The notes under the pieces: model-generated
What the model was told of the DNA's origin: nothing
What the model saw: only the letters and a program-made list of their open reading frames with translations
Databases searched by the model: none
Origin: an uncultured Gemmiger sp.
GTDB lineage: Bacteria > Bacillota > Clostridia > Oscillospirales > Ruminococcaceae
Reading direction: 5' to 3'
Assembly: GCA_959018215.1 (NCBI GenBank)
Contig: CAUEKL010000102.1
Span: forward strand, 1 to 7,738
DNA length: 7,738 nt
Part shown: positions 1 through 7,520 of the stretch, piece by piece
Layout: each line of letters begins with the position of its first letter
Numbering within the stretch: position 1 is the stretch's first letter
Translations under genes and position numbers: made by a program

Positions 1-661
1 GAATGTCGCCGTCAATGACAATGATGCGGAAATATTTGATATAGCAGTAGACCGGATTGCACAATAGAAGGGTCTGCACCCAGTCCGGGAAGCGGTCCAC
101 CGTGTAGAAGATGGCGGAGCAGTAGTTCAGCAGCAAGGTAAAAACGTCATACAGATAGTTGATGTCTCGGAAAAAGACAAACAGGGCCGAGAGCACCAGC
201 CCCACGCCGATATTGAAAACAATGAGACAGGCAACGGGGTACACAAGGAGCAGGAATCGTGGAGAAAAGGGCAGCCCGTCAACGGCGACAAAAAGGAAAA
301 AGACACACAACGTCAACCCGAAGTTGATCAGGGCGGAGACATTTTTGGACAGCAGAAACATGTATTTGGGTACATTGACCTTGGAAATAATGCCCCGGTT
401 GTCCATCAGGGAGCGCATACCGGTGGAAGTGGAGTCCTTATAATAGCTGAAAACCAGGTTGCCGCAGAACAGGTAGATGGTGTAATGGGGCTGGTCGTGG
501 GCGAAGAACTGACTGAAAATCAAAGACATGACAAGAAGCTGCAGCAGAGGTGAAAGAACGCTCCATCCCATGCCCAATACGGTGCGCTTGTATTTGATTT
601 TAAAGTCCCGGGAAACCAGTTCTTCAAACAAAAATTGATACTTTTTGATCAGAGTCAGCAT
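1..661 (-). CDS. ABC-2 type polysaccharide/teichoic acid export permease (3' end cut by window edge)
   Basis: Membrane subunit of an ABC exporter of the TagG/Wzm/RfbA type, which moves a lipid-linked glycan across the cytoplasmic membrane. The 220 visible residues begin with a cytosolic amphipathic stretch carrying RDFKIKYKRTVLGMGWS (residues 18-34), the family hallmark before the first membrane span. Hydrophobic segments follow at about 35-53, 60-74, 101-127, 135-164 and 170-187. NPVYCYIKYFR (202-212) matches the conserved re-entrant region near the C-terminus. Family members are usually about 260 residues, so some 40 are missing off the left edge. The ATG at 661 is chosen because AGGA lies just upstream (665-668) and the preceding stop is only 12 nt away, implying co-transcription and perhaps translational coupling. 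The partner ATPase is not in the window; it would be expected immediately beyond base 1. Family assignment is firm; the exported glycan is unknown. Confidence 0.9.
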   Translation of the reverse strand, partial: MLTLIKKYQFLFEELVSRDFKIKYKRTVLGMGWSVLSPLLQLLVMSLIFSQFFAHDQPHYTIYLFCGNLVFSYYKDSTSTGMRSLMDNRGIISKVNVPKYMFLLSKNVSALINFGLTLCVFFLFVAVDGLPFSPRFLLLVYPVACLIVFNIGVGLVLSALFVFFRDINYLYDVFTLLLNYCSAIFYTVDRFPDWVQTLLLCNPVYCYIKYFRIIVIDGDI

Positions 662-673
662 AATTCCTGCCTT

Positions 674-3097
674 TCAGTGATGAATTTTTCCCTTGACCTT
701 CTCACCAAAATGACGGATGGTATATTTCCAGCCATTTTCCTTCACACATCTATATCCGCCGCGAATCTTGCGGGGGATCCAGGTGATGGTCCGACCAATG
801 CGCCAACTGGGGGAGCGGCGAAGATCATTCAGCTGGTTTTCCAATACATGATACTGATTAGATAGGCTATCACAGCGTTGGTCAAATCTCCGGCACAGAT
901 CATCACACCGTGTATCCAGAATGTCAAACGTTGTAAAAGGCTTCTTGACGCCGTTTCCATCTTCAATGGCATCACGAAGCCATGCAAGGCTCCGGTGGCG
1001 TTCCTGCTTCAGCTTGGCCTCAACCATATCATAATCAATGGGCGACAACGTCTCTGCTTTCTCACGCAATTCTGCCTCACAATAGCATAGCCGGTCTTTC
1101 AATCCAAGCAATCCAAGCAGGGATGTAAAACGTGTTTCTCCGCGCAGTTTATTTACCAGCACAAAGAATTGTTTGTGGAAAATAATCGCAAAGCACATAC
1201 CGTGGAAAGAATCGGTGACGAAATAATCACAATGATAAATATGAGATAGCCAAGACTCTACCTTCATATCAAAGAGAGTTTCTATATTCCACTGGCTCAG
1301 GACGAATTCCTTGTCATGAAAAAGATCCGAAACGGCCCGAATTTGGAGATTTTCTTTTTTGGCAATTGATCGTAAAATGGATTCCTTCTCTGCGTTGGCA
1401 TCCAGCATATACGAAAACAGATACGGCTCCGTTGGTGGATCTTGGGTGCATCTGGAAATCAGTTCCAGATATTTCTGCTTCGGGCACAGGAAAACCGGGT
1501 CCAAAACCCAGGTGGCCTGAACGCCGAACTCTTTTCGGCACAGGTCAACCGCCGTATCTTCCCGCACGGAGAAACGGTCAAATTTTTGCATGAAGTAAGA
1601 TTCTTCCGCACGGTCGGATTCTTGGCCCCAGATGTGATCGTGGCCAAAAGAAGCCGCATAGGCAACTTTCCAATGATCGTTCTGGACAAAATTTTGAGCC
1701 ATGATTTTGCCGTAAGCATTATATAAATTGTTGTTGAACATCTGGTCAGAACCGGTTACAAAGGTCTTGCACTGAAGATTCAGAAACTTCATCTCTGCAA
1801 TAGTGTTGAACCGCGGGGCAATCGCATAGGAAGGATACGGCATCTGAGCAAAAATCCAAAGACGGGTATGTGGTTTTTCAGGAGCATCCAAAGCACGTTC
1901 AATCATCAATACAGAATAGCCCATCTGCGTCAGAGTACAGTATAAGGCATACTGGGTCAGGCCACCACCATAGTTTCCGATGGTATAGTTGCTGATCAAG
2001 CCGATATCATACAGTGCGTGCCGACATTGGAAAACGGCAGTGCTGAAGCTGTGTCCCGGGTACAGGGTCTTGAACCGTTCTTTCTGCGGATGCGCAGAAA
2101 CTTTTGTGTTAAGGCGATTAAAGCGTGCGGCTTGGATGGGAGTGGGGGTCAGATCCAGCAACTCGGGGGTGATGGCTTCCAGCATTTTTTGGCCGGTTCC
2201 ATTGTTGACCAGAATCACGCTGGTGCCTTTTCTGTCATTCAGCTGGGGATCATACTGCTCCACACGCCAGAAATCGCCAATTGTCAAATCACCTTGCCGT
2301 TGATGACCACCAAACTCACAATCTTCGCAACCGTCCCGAAGAGAAATGTTACGCTGAAATCCTTCTTCATAAGCGCTTTCCGGCCATGGAATGGTGCTGG
2401 AAGAGCCATCGTTCCAACGTACATATAGCTGGTCAGAACGCCAGCCGTTTTTCTTGTTGCGGAAGTCGATGCTTTTCACCTTGTTCAGGTCGAAGTTTTC
2501 ATGGATATAGTCCTGCCACATCTGCTGCGAAGGCGTACCATGACACAGAATATCCACATAATAGATGTTTTGCGCCTTGGCAAAATACTTCCGAGCTGCA
2601 GCAACCTGGCAGGGACAACCAGTAAACAGGACGGTGCGGCCCTGTTTCAAATACTGCGCAATCTCCCGGTACACATGTTCCGTATCACTCTGTACATATT
2701 TGGATTTACGGAGCCGTTCCAGGCCGGCTTCATCACTTACGCAAATATGATGGACGTGATAATCAGCCTCCATGGCGGCTCCGCACACAATTCCCCCCTG
2801 TGCCAGCACCCAACGGGCCAACAGAGTAAAAATACCGCCCGACGAACTTATAGCACGCACATCATCCTGGGCACGGGCCGCATAACACGCAGGTTCCGGT
2901 GCATTAGAAACATCTGTACCCAGCTTGGGGCATACCTGCTCACATTTCTTGCAGTGAATGCACAAGCTTTGGTCGATCACCGGGTATAAAAATCCCTGGG
3001 GATTTTTTTCCATCCAGATGGCGTCCTTGGGACACACATTGTAGCACGCGCCACAGCCCGTACAGTATTTACCCTGAGAGGCCAGCAATTCTACCAT
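674..3097 (-). CDS. Fusion: 2x[4Fe-4S] ferredoxin / F420-hydrogenase beta-like domain + polysaccharide pyruvyl transferase
   Basis: An 807-residue protein with two enzyme modules. Residues 12-57 hold two complete CxxCxxCxxxCP cluster motifs (Cys 12, 15, 18, 22 and 46, 49, 52, 56). Residues about 70-350 match the coenzyme F420 hydrogenase/dehydrogenase beta (FrhB/FdhB) family: SSSGGIFTLLA (84-94), FTGCPCQVAA (158-167), DILCHGTPS (182-190), a further Cys pair at 257/260 and GDLTIGDFW (269-277). Residues about 363-650 match the polysaccharide pyruvyl transferase family (CsaB/WcaK): NYGGGLTQYALY (375-386), TGSDQMF (448-454), SVRE (510-513), VLDPVFL (531-537), VTDSFHG (627-633). The C-terminus has a likely coiled coil (about 723-760), then SPSWRIGRTITWIPRKIRG (762-780). 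The ATG at 3097 has GGAG 9 nt upstream (3107-3110). The transferase would move pyruvate from PEP to a sugar; the redox module's substrate is unknown. In surface-glycan loci these two modules are often neighbouring genes, and here they are one frame without interruption. Confidence 0.9.
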   Translation of the reverse strand: MVELLASQGKYCTGCGACYNVCPKDAIWMEKNPQGFLYPVIDQSLCIHCKKCEQVCPKLGTDVSNAPEPACYAARAQDDVRAISSSGGIFTLLARWVLAQGGIVCGAAMEADYHVHHICVSDEAGLERLRKSKYVQSDTEHVYREIAQYLKQGRTVLFTGCPCQVAAARKYFAKAQNIYYVDILCHGTPSQQMWQDYIHENFDLNKVKSIDFRNKKNGWRSDQLYVRWNDGSSSTIPWPESAYEEGFQRNISLRDGCEDCEFGGHQRQGDLTIGDFWRVEQYDPQLNDRKGTSVILVNNGTGQKMLEAITPELLDLTPTPIQAARFNRLNTKVSAHPQKERFKTLYPGHSFSTAVFQCRHALYDIGLISNYTIGNYGGGLTQYALYCTLTQMGYSVLMIERALDAPEKPHTRLWIFAQMPYPSYAIAPRFNTIAEMKFLNLQCKTFVTGSDQMFNNNLYNAYGKIMAQNFVQNDHWKVAYAASFGHDHIWGQESDRAEESYFMQKFDRFSVREDTAVDLCRKEFGVQATWVLDPVFLCPKQKYLELISRCTQDPPTEPYLFSYMLDANAEKESILRSIAKKENLQIRAVSDLFHDKEFVLSQWNIETLFDMKVESWLSHIYHCDYFVTDSFHGMCFAIIFHKQFFVLVNKLRGETRFTSLLGLLGLKDRLCYCEAELREKAETLSPIDYDMVEAKLKQERHRSLAWLRDAIEDGNGVKKPFTTFDILDTRCDDLCRRFDQRCDSLSNQYHVLENQLNDLRRSPSWRIGRTITWIPRKIRGGYRCVKENGWKYTIRHFGEKVKGKIHH

Positions 3098-3149
3098 TTA
3101 TTTCAACTCCGCTTGATTTAGTAATTTTCAAACACAACTAGATATTGCA

Positions 3150-3171
3150 CAGCTTTCTTTCAGGAAAGCTG
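3150..3171 (-). repeat. Perfect 8-bp inverted repeat at the stop codon of the GT39-type gene
   Basis: CAGCTTTC (3150-3157) and GAAAGCTG (3164-3171) are exact reverse complements around a 6-base loop. The TGA stop (3160-3162) sits in the loop. No T-run follows on the minus strand, so this is not a standard intrinsic terminator. It may mark an mRNA processing or stability point in the 62-nt gap before the fusion gene, or be chance. Confidence 0.45.
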
Positions 3172-4866
3172 ATATATGACGGTATTGTAATCGTAGACTT
3201 TAATATATTGTTCGTATGGTGTTTTCTCAAGGATTTCATCAAGATAAGCCAGGCGTTCATCCTCGCTATACATTGCATTCGAGTAGAATGCAATGCACAG
3301 CGGGTCATCCGTGTTCCGCTCGGCTACAACGTCTCCGATATTTCCGATGTCACTTGCATAAACACAGCGCACTTCATCCATATTGACGTATACGTTGATG
3401 GCCTGCAGTACATTGACCCAAGCGTCATCCTTGCAGATAATCACACAATCCATACCAGTCAACTTTTCCACGTTGGGATTCTTGCGATCAAAATCTGCAT
3501 ACAACCAATCTATACCATAGGCCTTGATACTCAGAATAGGCAGCGCCAGGGCAGCAACACAGAGGATTGCGGATTTTCCGCGGATATTGAAAAGCGCCTT
3601 TTGCAGCAGTACAACAAGGAAAAGTGCCAAAAGAGGAAATATGGGATAAATGTAGCGTGAGCTGGTAATATCGGACCCCTGAATAGCCACATAGCAGAAT
3701 CCGGCAACGGCAATGACAACGAAAGCCAGCAGCCACTTTTGAGGTGTCACATACAGGGAAAACGACTTGTCCCACATCGTGTGGCGGAAGCAAAATTTTA
3801 CGCAGAAGCTTCCCTTTTCAAAAGAACATGAGTGAACCGCCGGTTTGACGATATGCCATAGTATAGCTATCACGCATATCACCAGCAAAATCCAGAAGCA
3901 TCCGCCCAGCAAAGACTGATCAATAAAGCCCCAATACGAACGGAACTTTTCTGCTGAAAATCCGCCTATGTGTTTGGTGGTATAATCACCGCGGTACCCA
4001 AAAATATGTTGGTAGGTTGCCGGGAAAATGGCCAGTGCGAGAAATACCCCCAACCACAGTGCACTACCGTAAGCCAACAAGAGTCTGATTTTTTCACAAG
4101 ACAGCAGATAAATGCAAACGCAAAGCCCCAATATAGCAGTAAAGAAGTAAAAATAATAATGAGTCAGTCCTCCGCAAGCAACAAGCAGCACCAGCATGAC
4201 GTACAATGTTACACAGCGCAGCCTTCTTGTGGGGGTAATTTTTTCGGTAACGGGGACCAGCTCGACCCACTTGTTTTGAATGGTCCATATATGGAAGGCA
4301 ACTACCGCCAGAATTTCCAGAGTCATAAGCCAGTACATACGGATAAAGATCACATTGCTCAGGCCGGAGGCAGAAAACGCCCAAAGGACAACAACTGCCA
4401 ACGCGCCGCCCTGGTTTCCGCCAAGGAAATACTTTGCAATATAATACAGCAACAAATCGATAAAGGGGATACACAAAAGATTAAGGACAATACCGGGGAT
4501 CGGGCTGTATCCCATATTCCTTAAAAAGAAAGAAACAATATGTATCAGGCAATAGTAAAGCGGGGGATGCACATCGTTAGCCTGATTCACAAATGCCGCA
4601 TGAAATGAAAAGGGGGTTGACTCATCATACTGAAGGTAGGTTTTAAAAAACTCACCGTCCGTCCAATTCAAAAGGGTGGGGTTTTTACCTGGGTCAATGA
4701 AAGAATACTCTTCAGAATTAGCCAGTCCGTATGTGTAGACCTCATCAGTAAACAGATATTGCTTGTTGAATCCAATCACCGCACTGACCAAAATGTGCAG
4801 AATGATGACCGCAAACAGCAGTGGTTTTTCAAAAGCTTTTGACCTGTTCATGCGTGTTTTTTCCAT
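3160..4866 (-). CDS. Membrane glycosyltransferase, GT39/ArnT-like (GT-C fold)
   Basis: A 568-residue multi-pass protein. GT-C enzymes of this kind transfer a sugar from a polyprenyl-phosphate donor to an acceptor on the outer membrane face. After a first span at about 16-33 comes FTDEVYTYG, whose Asp41-Glu42 fits the catalytic acidic pair in the first outer loop. DVHPPLYY (98-105) precedes the second span, and SRYIYPIFP (403-411) is the typical C-terminal half motif. About ten hydrophobic segments are visible, and roughly the last 110 residues are soluble. The frame is open back to 4995, but that would overlap the upstream gene and add non-membrane sequence, so the ATG at 4866 is chosen. It has GGAG at 4878-4881 with a long 11 nt spacer; the ATG at 4851 is a possible alternative. 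The gap to the upstream stop is 22 nt. Donor and acceptor cannot be read from the sequence. Confidence 0.85.
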   Translation of the reverse strand: MEKTRMNRSKAFEKPLLFAVIILHILVSAVIGFNKQYLFTDEVYTYGLANSEEYSFIDPGKNPTLLNWTDGEFFKTYLQYDESTPFSFHAAFVNQANDVHPPLYYCLIHIVSFFLRNMGYSPIPGIVLNLLCIPFIDLLLYYIAKYFLGGNQGGALAVVVLWAFSASGLSNVIFIRMYWLMTLEILAVVAFHIWTIQNKWVELVPVTEKITPTRRLRCVTLYVMLVLLVACGGLTHYYFYFFTAILGLCVCIYLLSCEKIRLLLAYGSALWLGVFLALAIFPATYQHIFGYRGDYTTKHIGGFSAEKFRSYWGFIDQSLLGGCFWILLVICVIAILWHIVKPAVHSCSFEKGSFCVKFCFRHTMWDKSFSLYVTPQKWLLAFVVIAVAGFCYVAIQGSDITSSRYIYPIFPLLALFLVVLLQKALFNIRGKSAILCVAALALPILSIKAYGIDWLYADFDRKNPNVEKLTGMDCVIICKDDAWVNVLQAINVYVNMDEVRCVYASDIGNIGDVVAERNTDDPLCIAFYSNAMYSEDERLAYLDEILEKTPYEQYIKVYDYNTVIYQLS

Positions 4867-4877
4867 CGGAAAAGAAT

Positions 4878-4881
4878 CTCC
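4878..4881 (-). promoter_or_regulatory. Ribosome binding site of the GT39-type gene, long spacer
   Basis: The minus strand reads AAGGACGGAG just after the upstream stop, with GGAG ending 11 bases before the ATG at 4866. The spacer is longer than usual. It contains half of a small inverted repeat around the start codon (4859-4864 with 4868-4873), which could shorten the effective distance if it folds. Confidence 0.5.
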
Positions 4882-4888
4882 GTCCTTA

Positions 4889-6691
4889 TTAATTTTCAAA
4901 TCCCAGATATTTCTTCCAGAAATCCAGGCTCTGCAGCTCACCGTGACGCTGACGATAGCTTTCCCGGGCCGCATCAAACTTGGTGTCGATCTCATGCATG
5001 CAGGCTTTCATCTCCCGCACACAGCGGCGGTATTCCACCGGATCCCGCGTTGTTATAAAAGCGGTCTGGTTGTTGGGATTGTAGTTCAGCACCTTCTTCA
5101 CACGGTAGGCATTATAGGCCGTCATATACATAGCCGAGACAACTGTTGCCTTGCGGGTAGGAGACAATCCATGCCCGTTATGTGTCAGGTGCATCAGAAT
5201 TTGTTTCTTCGTGCTGGGATGCTCTTCCCGAGTAGCATACAGATACCGGGACAGGTCAAACGGCACCTCGGCATTTGTCTGCTCAATGGGCAAGGATTTG
5301 TATCCGGCGGCCATGATTTCCTTGTGCAGGGCTTCGGCGTCGGTTGTTTCAAGCCAGTCGATTCCCTTCAGGAAATCCCTCACGCCGCGGATGAGCAGAT
5401 CGGCATTCTTGTAACGATAGCGGTTGATCTCCCCCAGAACCTGGGCGCGAAGGTCTGCCTTGAGTGCTTCCTTACCGTATTCAGGGCAGTGCACAGAGTT
5501 GTCAATACACTGGTTGCGCAGAATATAGTAGTAGGTACTGGAAGAATACTTACTCTCAAAGGGTTCATGCCACACACAGATGCCGTTGAGAGTCATCAGC
5601 TGACGGCAGTTGCGCAGGCCGTACTCCACGTCGTCCCCGCGGATGAATAGGGGCAAGGGCAGATTGTCCGGACGGATAACCTCTACCGGAATGCAGCAGT
5701 ACCACCAGGCATTGTACTCATGGTATTCCAGAAGTTCATTGGCGGCACAGGCTCGCAGGGTCTGCAGATCAAAGTTGGCTTTGTGTGAAATCAACTTTCC
5801 CTCATTCCAGCAGGCACCGCTCTCCACCTGATGCCAGGGTTTGTCCAGGCGCAGCATGGCACCGCCCACAAAAGCACTTTCGTACTTGTCCTTGCGCAGG
5901 CACAGGAGCAGATAGGTACGGTACAGCACATCCAGGCTGAACACAATGTCATCATCCATGATCAGGGCATGGGTGATACCGGCACCTTTCTCGTTGGCCT
6001 TCATGATCTCGATCATGCCGCGGGTAAAGCCGCCCGCGCCGCCCACATTGCGGTTGGGAACAATGTGCACGGTATCGCTGTTCAGCTTTTCCACATCCAG
6101 AGTCTGTCCGTTGTCTGAGATAAACACTTCCAGATGTCCCTGCAGAGGAGAATTCTCCGCCAGTTCTACCTCCCGGTGGATACGGTCCAGGTTGCCCAGT
6201 ACAAAGGATTCTCGGCGGAAGGTGCAGATATCAATCCCGATCTTGGTGTTGCGGAACTGGTCATCCGGCACATCGGTCACATAGGCACCGCCATAGCAGA
6301 TGCCCGGCTCCAGGGCCAGCAAGGAAAAAGAAAGCAGACCAGTGGCACCAGCGGGAAAGGGGAGCTCCACTGTATTCTGTTCAGGTATACGAAGCTCCTG
6401 ATCAAGCAGGACGTTCTCAGTGATTTCGTCGTTGATCAGATTTTCCGAAAGAAGCCGTACCCGGAAATGCCCCTTCAATGTTAGGCGTAAGGTAACGTTT
6501 TCGACCACCGTATATTCCCGCCATTTATCTATGCTGAAGCAGTTGAAATAGGTGGTGAACCAGGCAATGCCGCCGTGGTGAAACTCGATTTTGTCACCGT
6601 TCTGGAAAGCTTTGTCCAGATGGAAATAAAGTTTTTGCTGCGTGCAGACCCCAATAGTCGGCCAAAGCAGCTTCTGCAAAGTCAGGTTCAT
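4889..6691 (-). CDS. GlfT2-like galactofuranosyltransferase (GT2 family, GT-A fold)
   Basis: A 600-residue glycosyltransferase with the three-part layout of mycobacterial GlfT2 (about 640 residues): an N-terminal beta-rich domain (about 1-145), a GT-A catalytic domain (about 150-400) and a helical C-terminal region. In the catalytic domain ICTFRR (155-160) opens the Rossmann-like fold and FISDNG (190-195) and NRNVGGAGGF (213-222) follow. MDDDI carries the metal-binding acidic triad (Asp246-248), RGDDVEYGLR (351-360) the likely catalytic acid, and WHEPF (374-378) the metal-ligand His. The known enzyme polymerises galactofuranose from UDP-Galf, so a Galf donor is the best guess, but family members vary. 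An in-frame ATG exists at 6745; 6691 is preferred because of an optimal ribosome binding site and because 6745 lies inside the preceding broken gene. No UDP-galactopyranose mutase gene is in the window. No TM segment is evident, so the protein is probably cytosolic or peripheral. Confidence 0.85.
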   Translation of the reverse strand: MNLTLQKLLWPTIGVCTQQKLYFHLDKAFQNGDKIEFHHGGIAWFTTYFNCFSIDKWREYTVVENVTLRLTLKGHFRVRLLSENLINDEITENVLLDQELRIPEQNTVELPFPAGATGLLSFSLLALEPGICYGGAYVTDVPDDQFRNTKIGIDICTFRRESFVLGNLDRIHREVELAENSPLQGHLEVFISDNGQTLDVEKLNSDTVHIVPNRNVGGAGGFTRGMIEIMKANEKGAGITHALIMDDDIVFSLDVLYRTYLLLCLRKDKYESAFVGGAMLRLDKPWHQVESGACWNEGKLISHKANFDLQTLRACAANELLEYHEYNAWWYCCIPVEVIRPDNLPLPLFIRGDDVEYGLRNCRQLMTLNGICVWHEPFESKYSSSTYYYILRNQCIDNSVHCPEYGKEALKADLRAQVLGEINRYRYKNADLLIRGVRDFLKGIDWLETTDAEALHKEIMAAGYKSLPIEQTNAEVPFDLSRYLYATREEHPSTKKQILMHLTHNGHGLSPTRKATVVSAMYMTAYNAYRVKKVLNYNPNNQTAFITTRDPVEYRRCVREMKACMHEIDTKFDAARESYRQRHGELQSLDFWKKYLGFEN

Positions 6692-6698
6692 TTCAGAT

Positions 6699-6703
6699 TC
6701 CTC
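6699..6703 (-). promoter_or_regulatory. Ribosome binding site of the GlfT2-like gene
   Basis: The minus strand reads GAGGA, then seven bases, then ATG at 6691. This is the strongest Shine-Dalgarno match near the gene. It settles the start at 6691 over the in-frame ATG at 6745. Confidence 0.75.
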
Positions 6704-6717
6704 GTTTTCTTTCTGGT

Positions 6718-7520
6718 TTACCGATTCAGGGCACCGTACAAACAATGCCGGATCGTGCGCAGCAGACGGGTTTTGTTGTTGTGCACCCGTCTGGCAATGT
6801 TCAGGTGGTTCTTGCGCAGGATCCGTTCACAGGCTTCCAGCGCGAACTGTGGCAACAGTTCAATGACGTGCTGGGCAATATTCCCGGCTCGGCTCCGCAG
6901 CAGATTTCCCTTGTTCCCGTCCGGCAGGATATCGGCCAGGTCCAGGGTTTGCTCCGTCGCCTTTGCATATGTTTTTGGTAGCTTTCTATACTCATGCTCC
7001 GGCCGTCCCGACCGAGACGGGTAATGGTACAGAGGCACTGAACAGAAAGCCATAGTCTGGGCATCGCTCACCGCCATAAAGACGTCTTCAAGGGACAGTA
7101 GCCGTATACCGGCGCTCGGAGCATGCAAGCACGGCAGGTTCTGCCATGGATTTCCAGATCCAGCATGTCGTAGGTATCGATGCACCGGGTGTCGTTCCCT
7201 TTGCAAAGCTCAGATGCTTTCTGTAGCCACTCTTCATGGACCATGCAATAATTGGGATAAAATGACATTGGCAATGCAGTTTTCCAGGTATTACGGCATT
7301 TCTTCCAGCGCGGCGGTATCAAGCCGGTCATCACAGTTCAGGATGCGGAAATACTTGCCCCAGGCATTTGACAGTTCCGTCATCAGAACACTGCCATACC
7401 ACTTCCCGGCATACTTCCCGGCCACCAGGGCCATATGATCGGTGGCCCCGTTATCTACCACAATGACAGCCAGTCGTTCCTCATTCCTCACCAGGCAGAA
7501 TTCAAATGCTTTAGGCAGCG
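6718..7520 (-). pseudogene. Decayed family 2 glycosyltransferase (several frameshifts and a stop)
   Basis: Fragments of one GT2 protein lie in order but in alternating frames. Frame A (7293-7520) gives TLPKAFEFCLVRNEERL, VIVVDNGATD (nucleotide-binding strand) and GKYFRILNCDDRLDTAALEE (the acidic DD motif), then TAA at 7291-7293. The same frame continues as YLENCIANVILS to about 7255. Frame B then gives NYCMVHEEW and NDTRCIDTYDMLDLE to about 7150. Frame A resumes with NPWQNLPCLHAP, LEDVFMAVSDAQTMAFCS and PLYHY to about 7020. Frame B gives RLGRDGRSMSIESYQKHMQ to about 6965. Frame A finishes with ATEQTLDLADILPDGNKGN and a basic tail ending at TAA 6718. That is at least four frameshifts and one nonsense codon. 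The surviving frame is about 260 codons, shorter than the 300 or more usual for such transferases, so internal deletions are likely. It ends 26 nt before the intact downstream gene. The N-terminal start is not recognisable. Confidence 0.8.

Noticed and set aside
1099..1120. Tandem repeat of AATCCAAGC
   Set aside because: It is two copies inside the fusion gene, encoding a repeated Leu-Gly-Leu stretch; ordinary coding redundancy explains it.
2501..2989. Plus-strand open frame of 162 codons opposite the ferredoxin/FrhB region
   Set aside because: It is antisense to strongly conserved cluster and FrhB motifs and has no protein-like features of its own.
4867..4995. N-terminal extension of the GT39-type protein to an ATG at 4995
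   Set aside because: The extension overlaps the end of the GlfT2-like gene in another frame and reads as out-of-frame sequence; the ATG at 4866 has its own ribosome binding site.
4763..5650. Long plus-strand open frame (295 codons) opposite the GlfT2-like and GT39-type genes
   Set aside because: It spans two well-supported minus-strand genes and their junction, has no recognisable motif, and is explained by the codon composition of the real genes.
6718..7520. Programmed frameshifting as an explanation for the broken GT2
   Set aside because: At least four shifts, an in-frame stop and missing sequence are too many for a recoding mechanism, and no slippery site with a following structure was evident.
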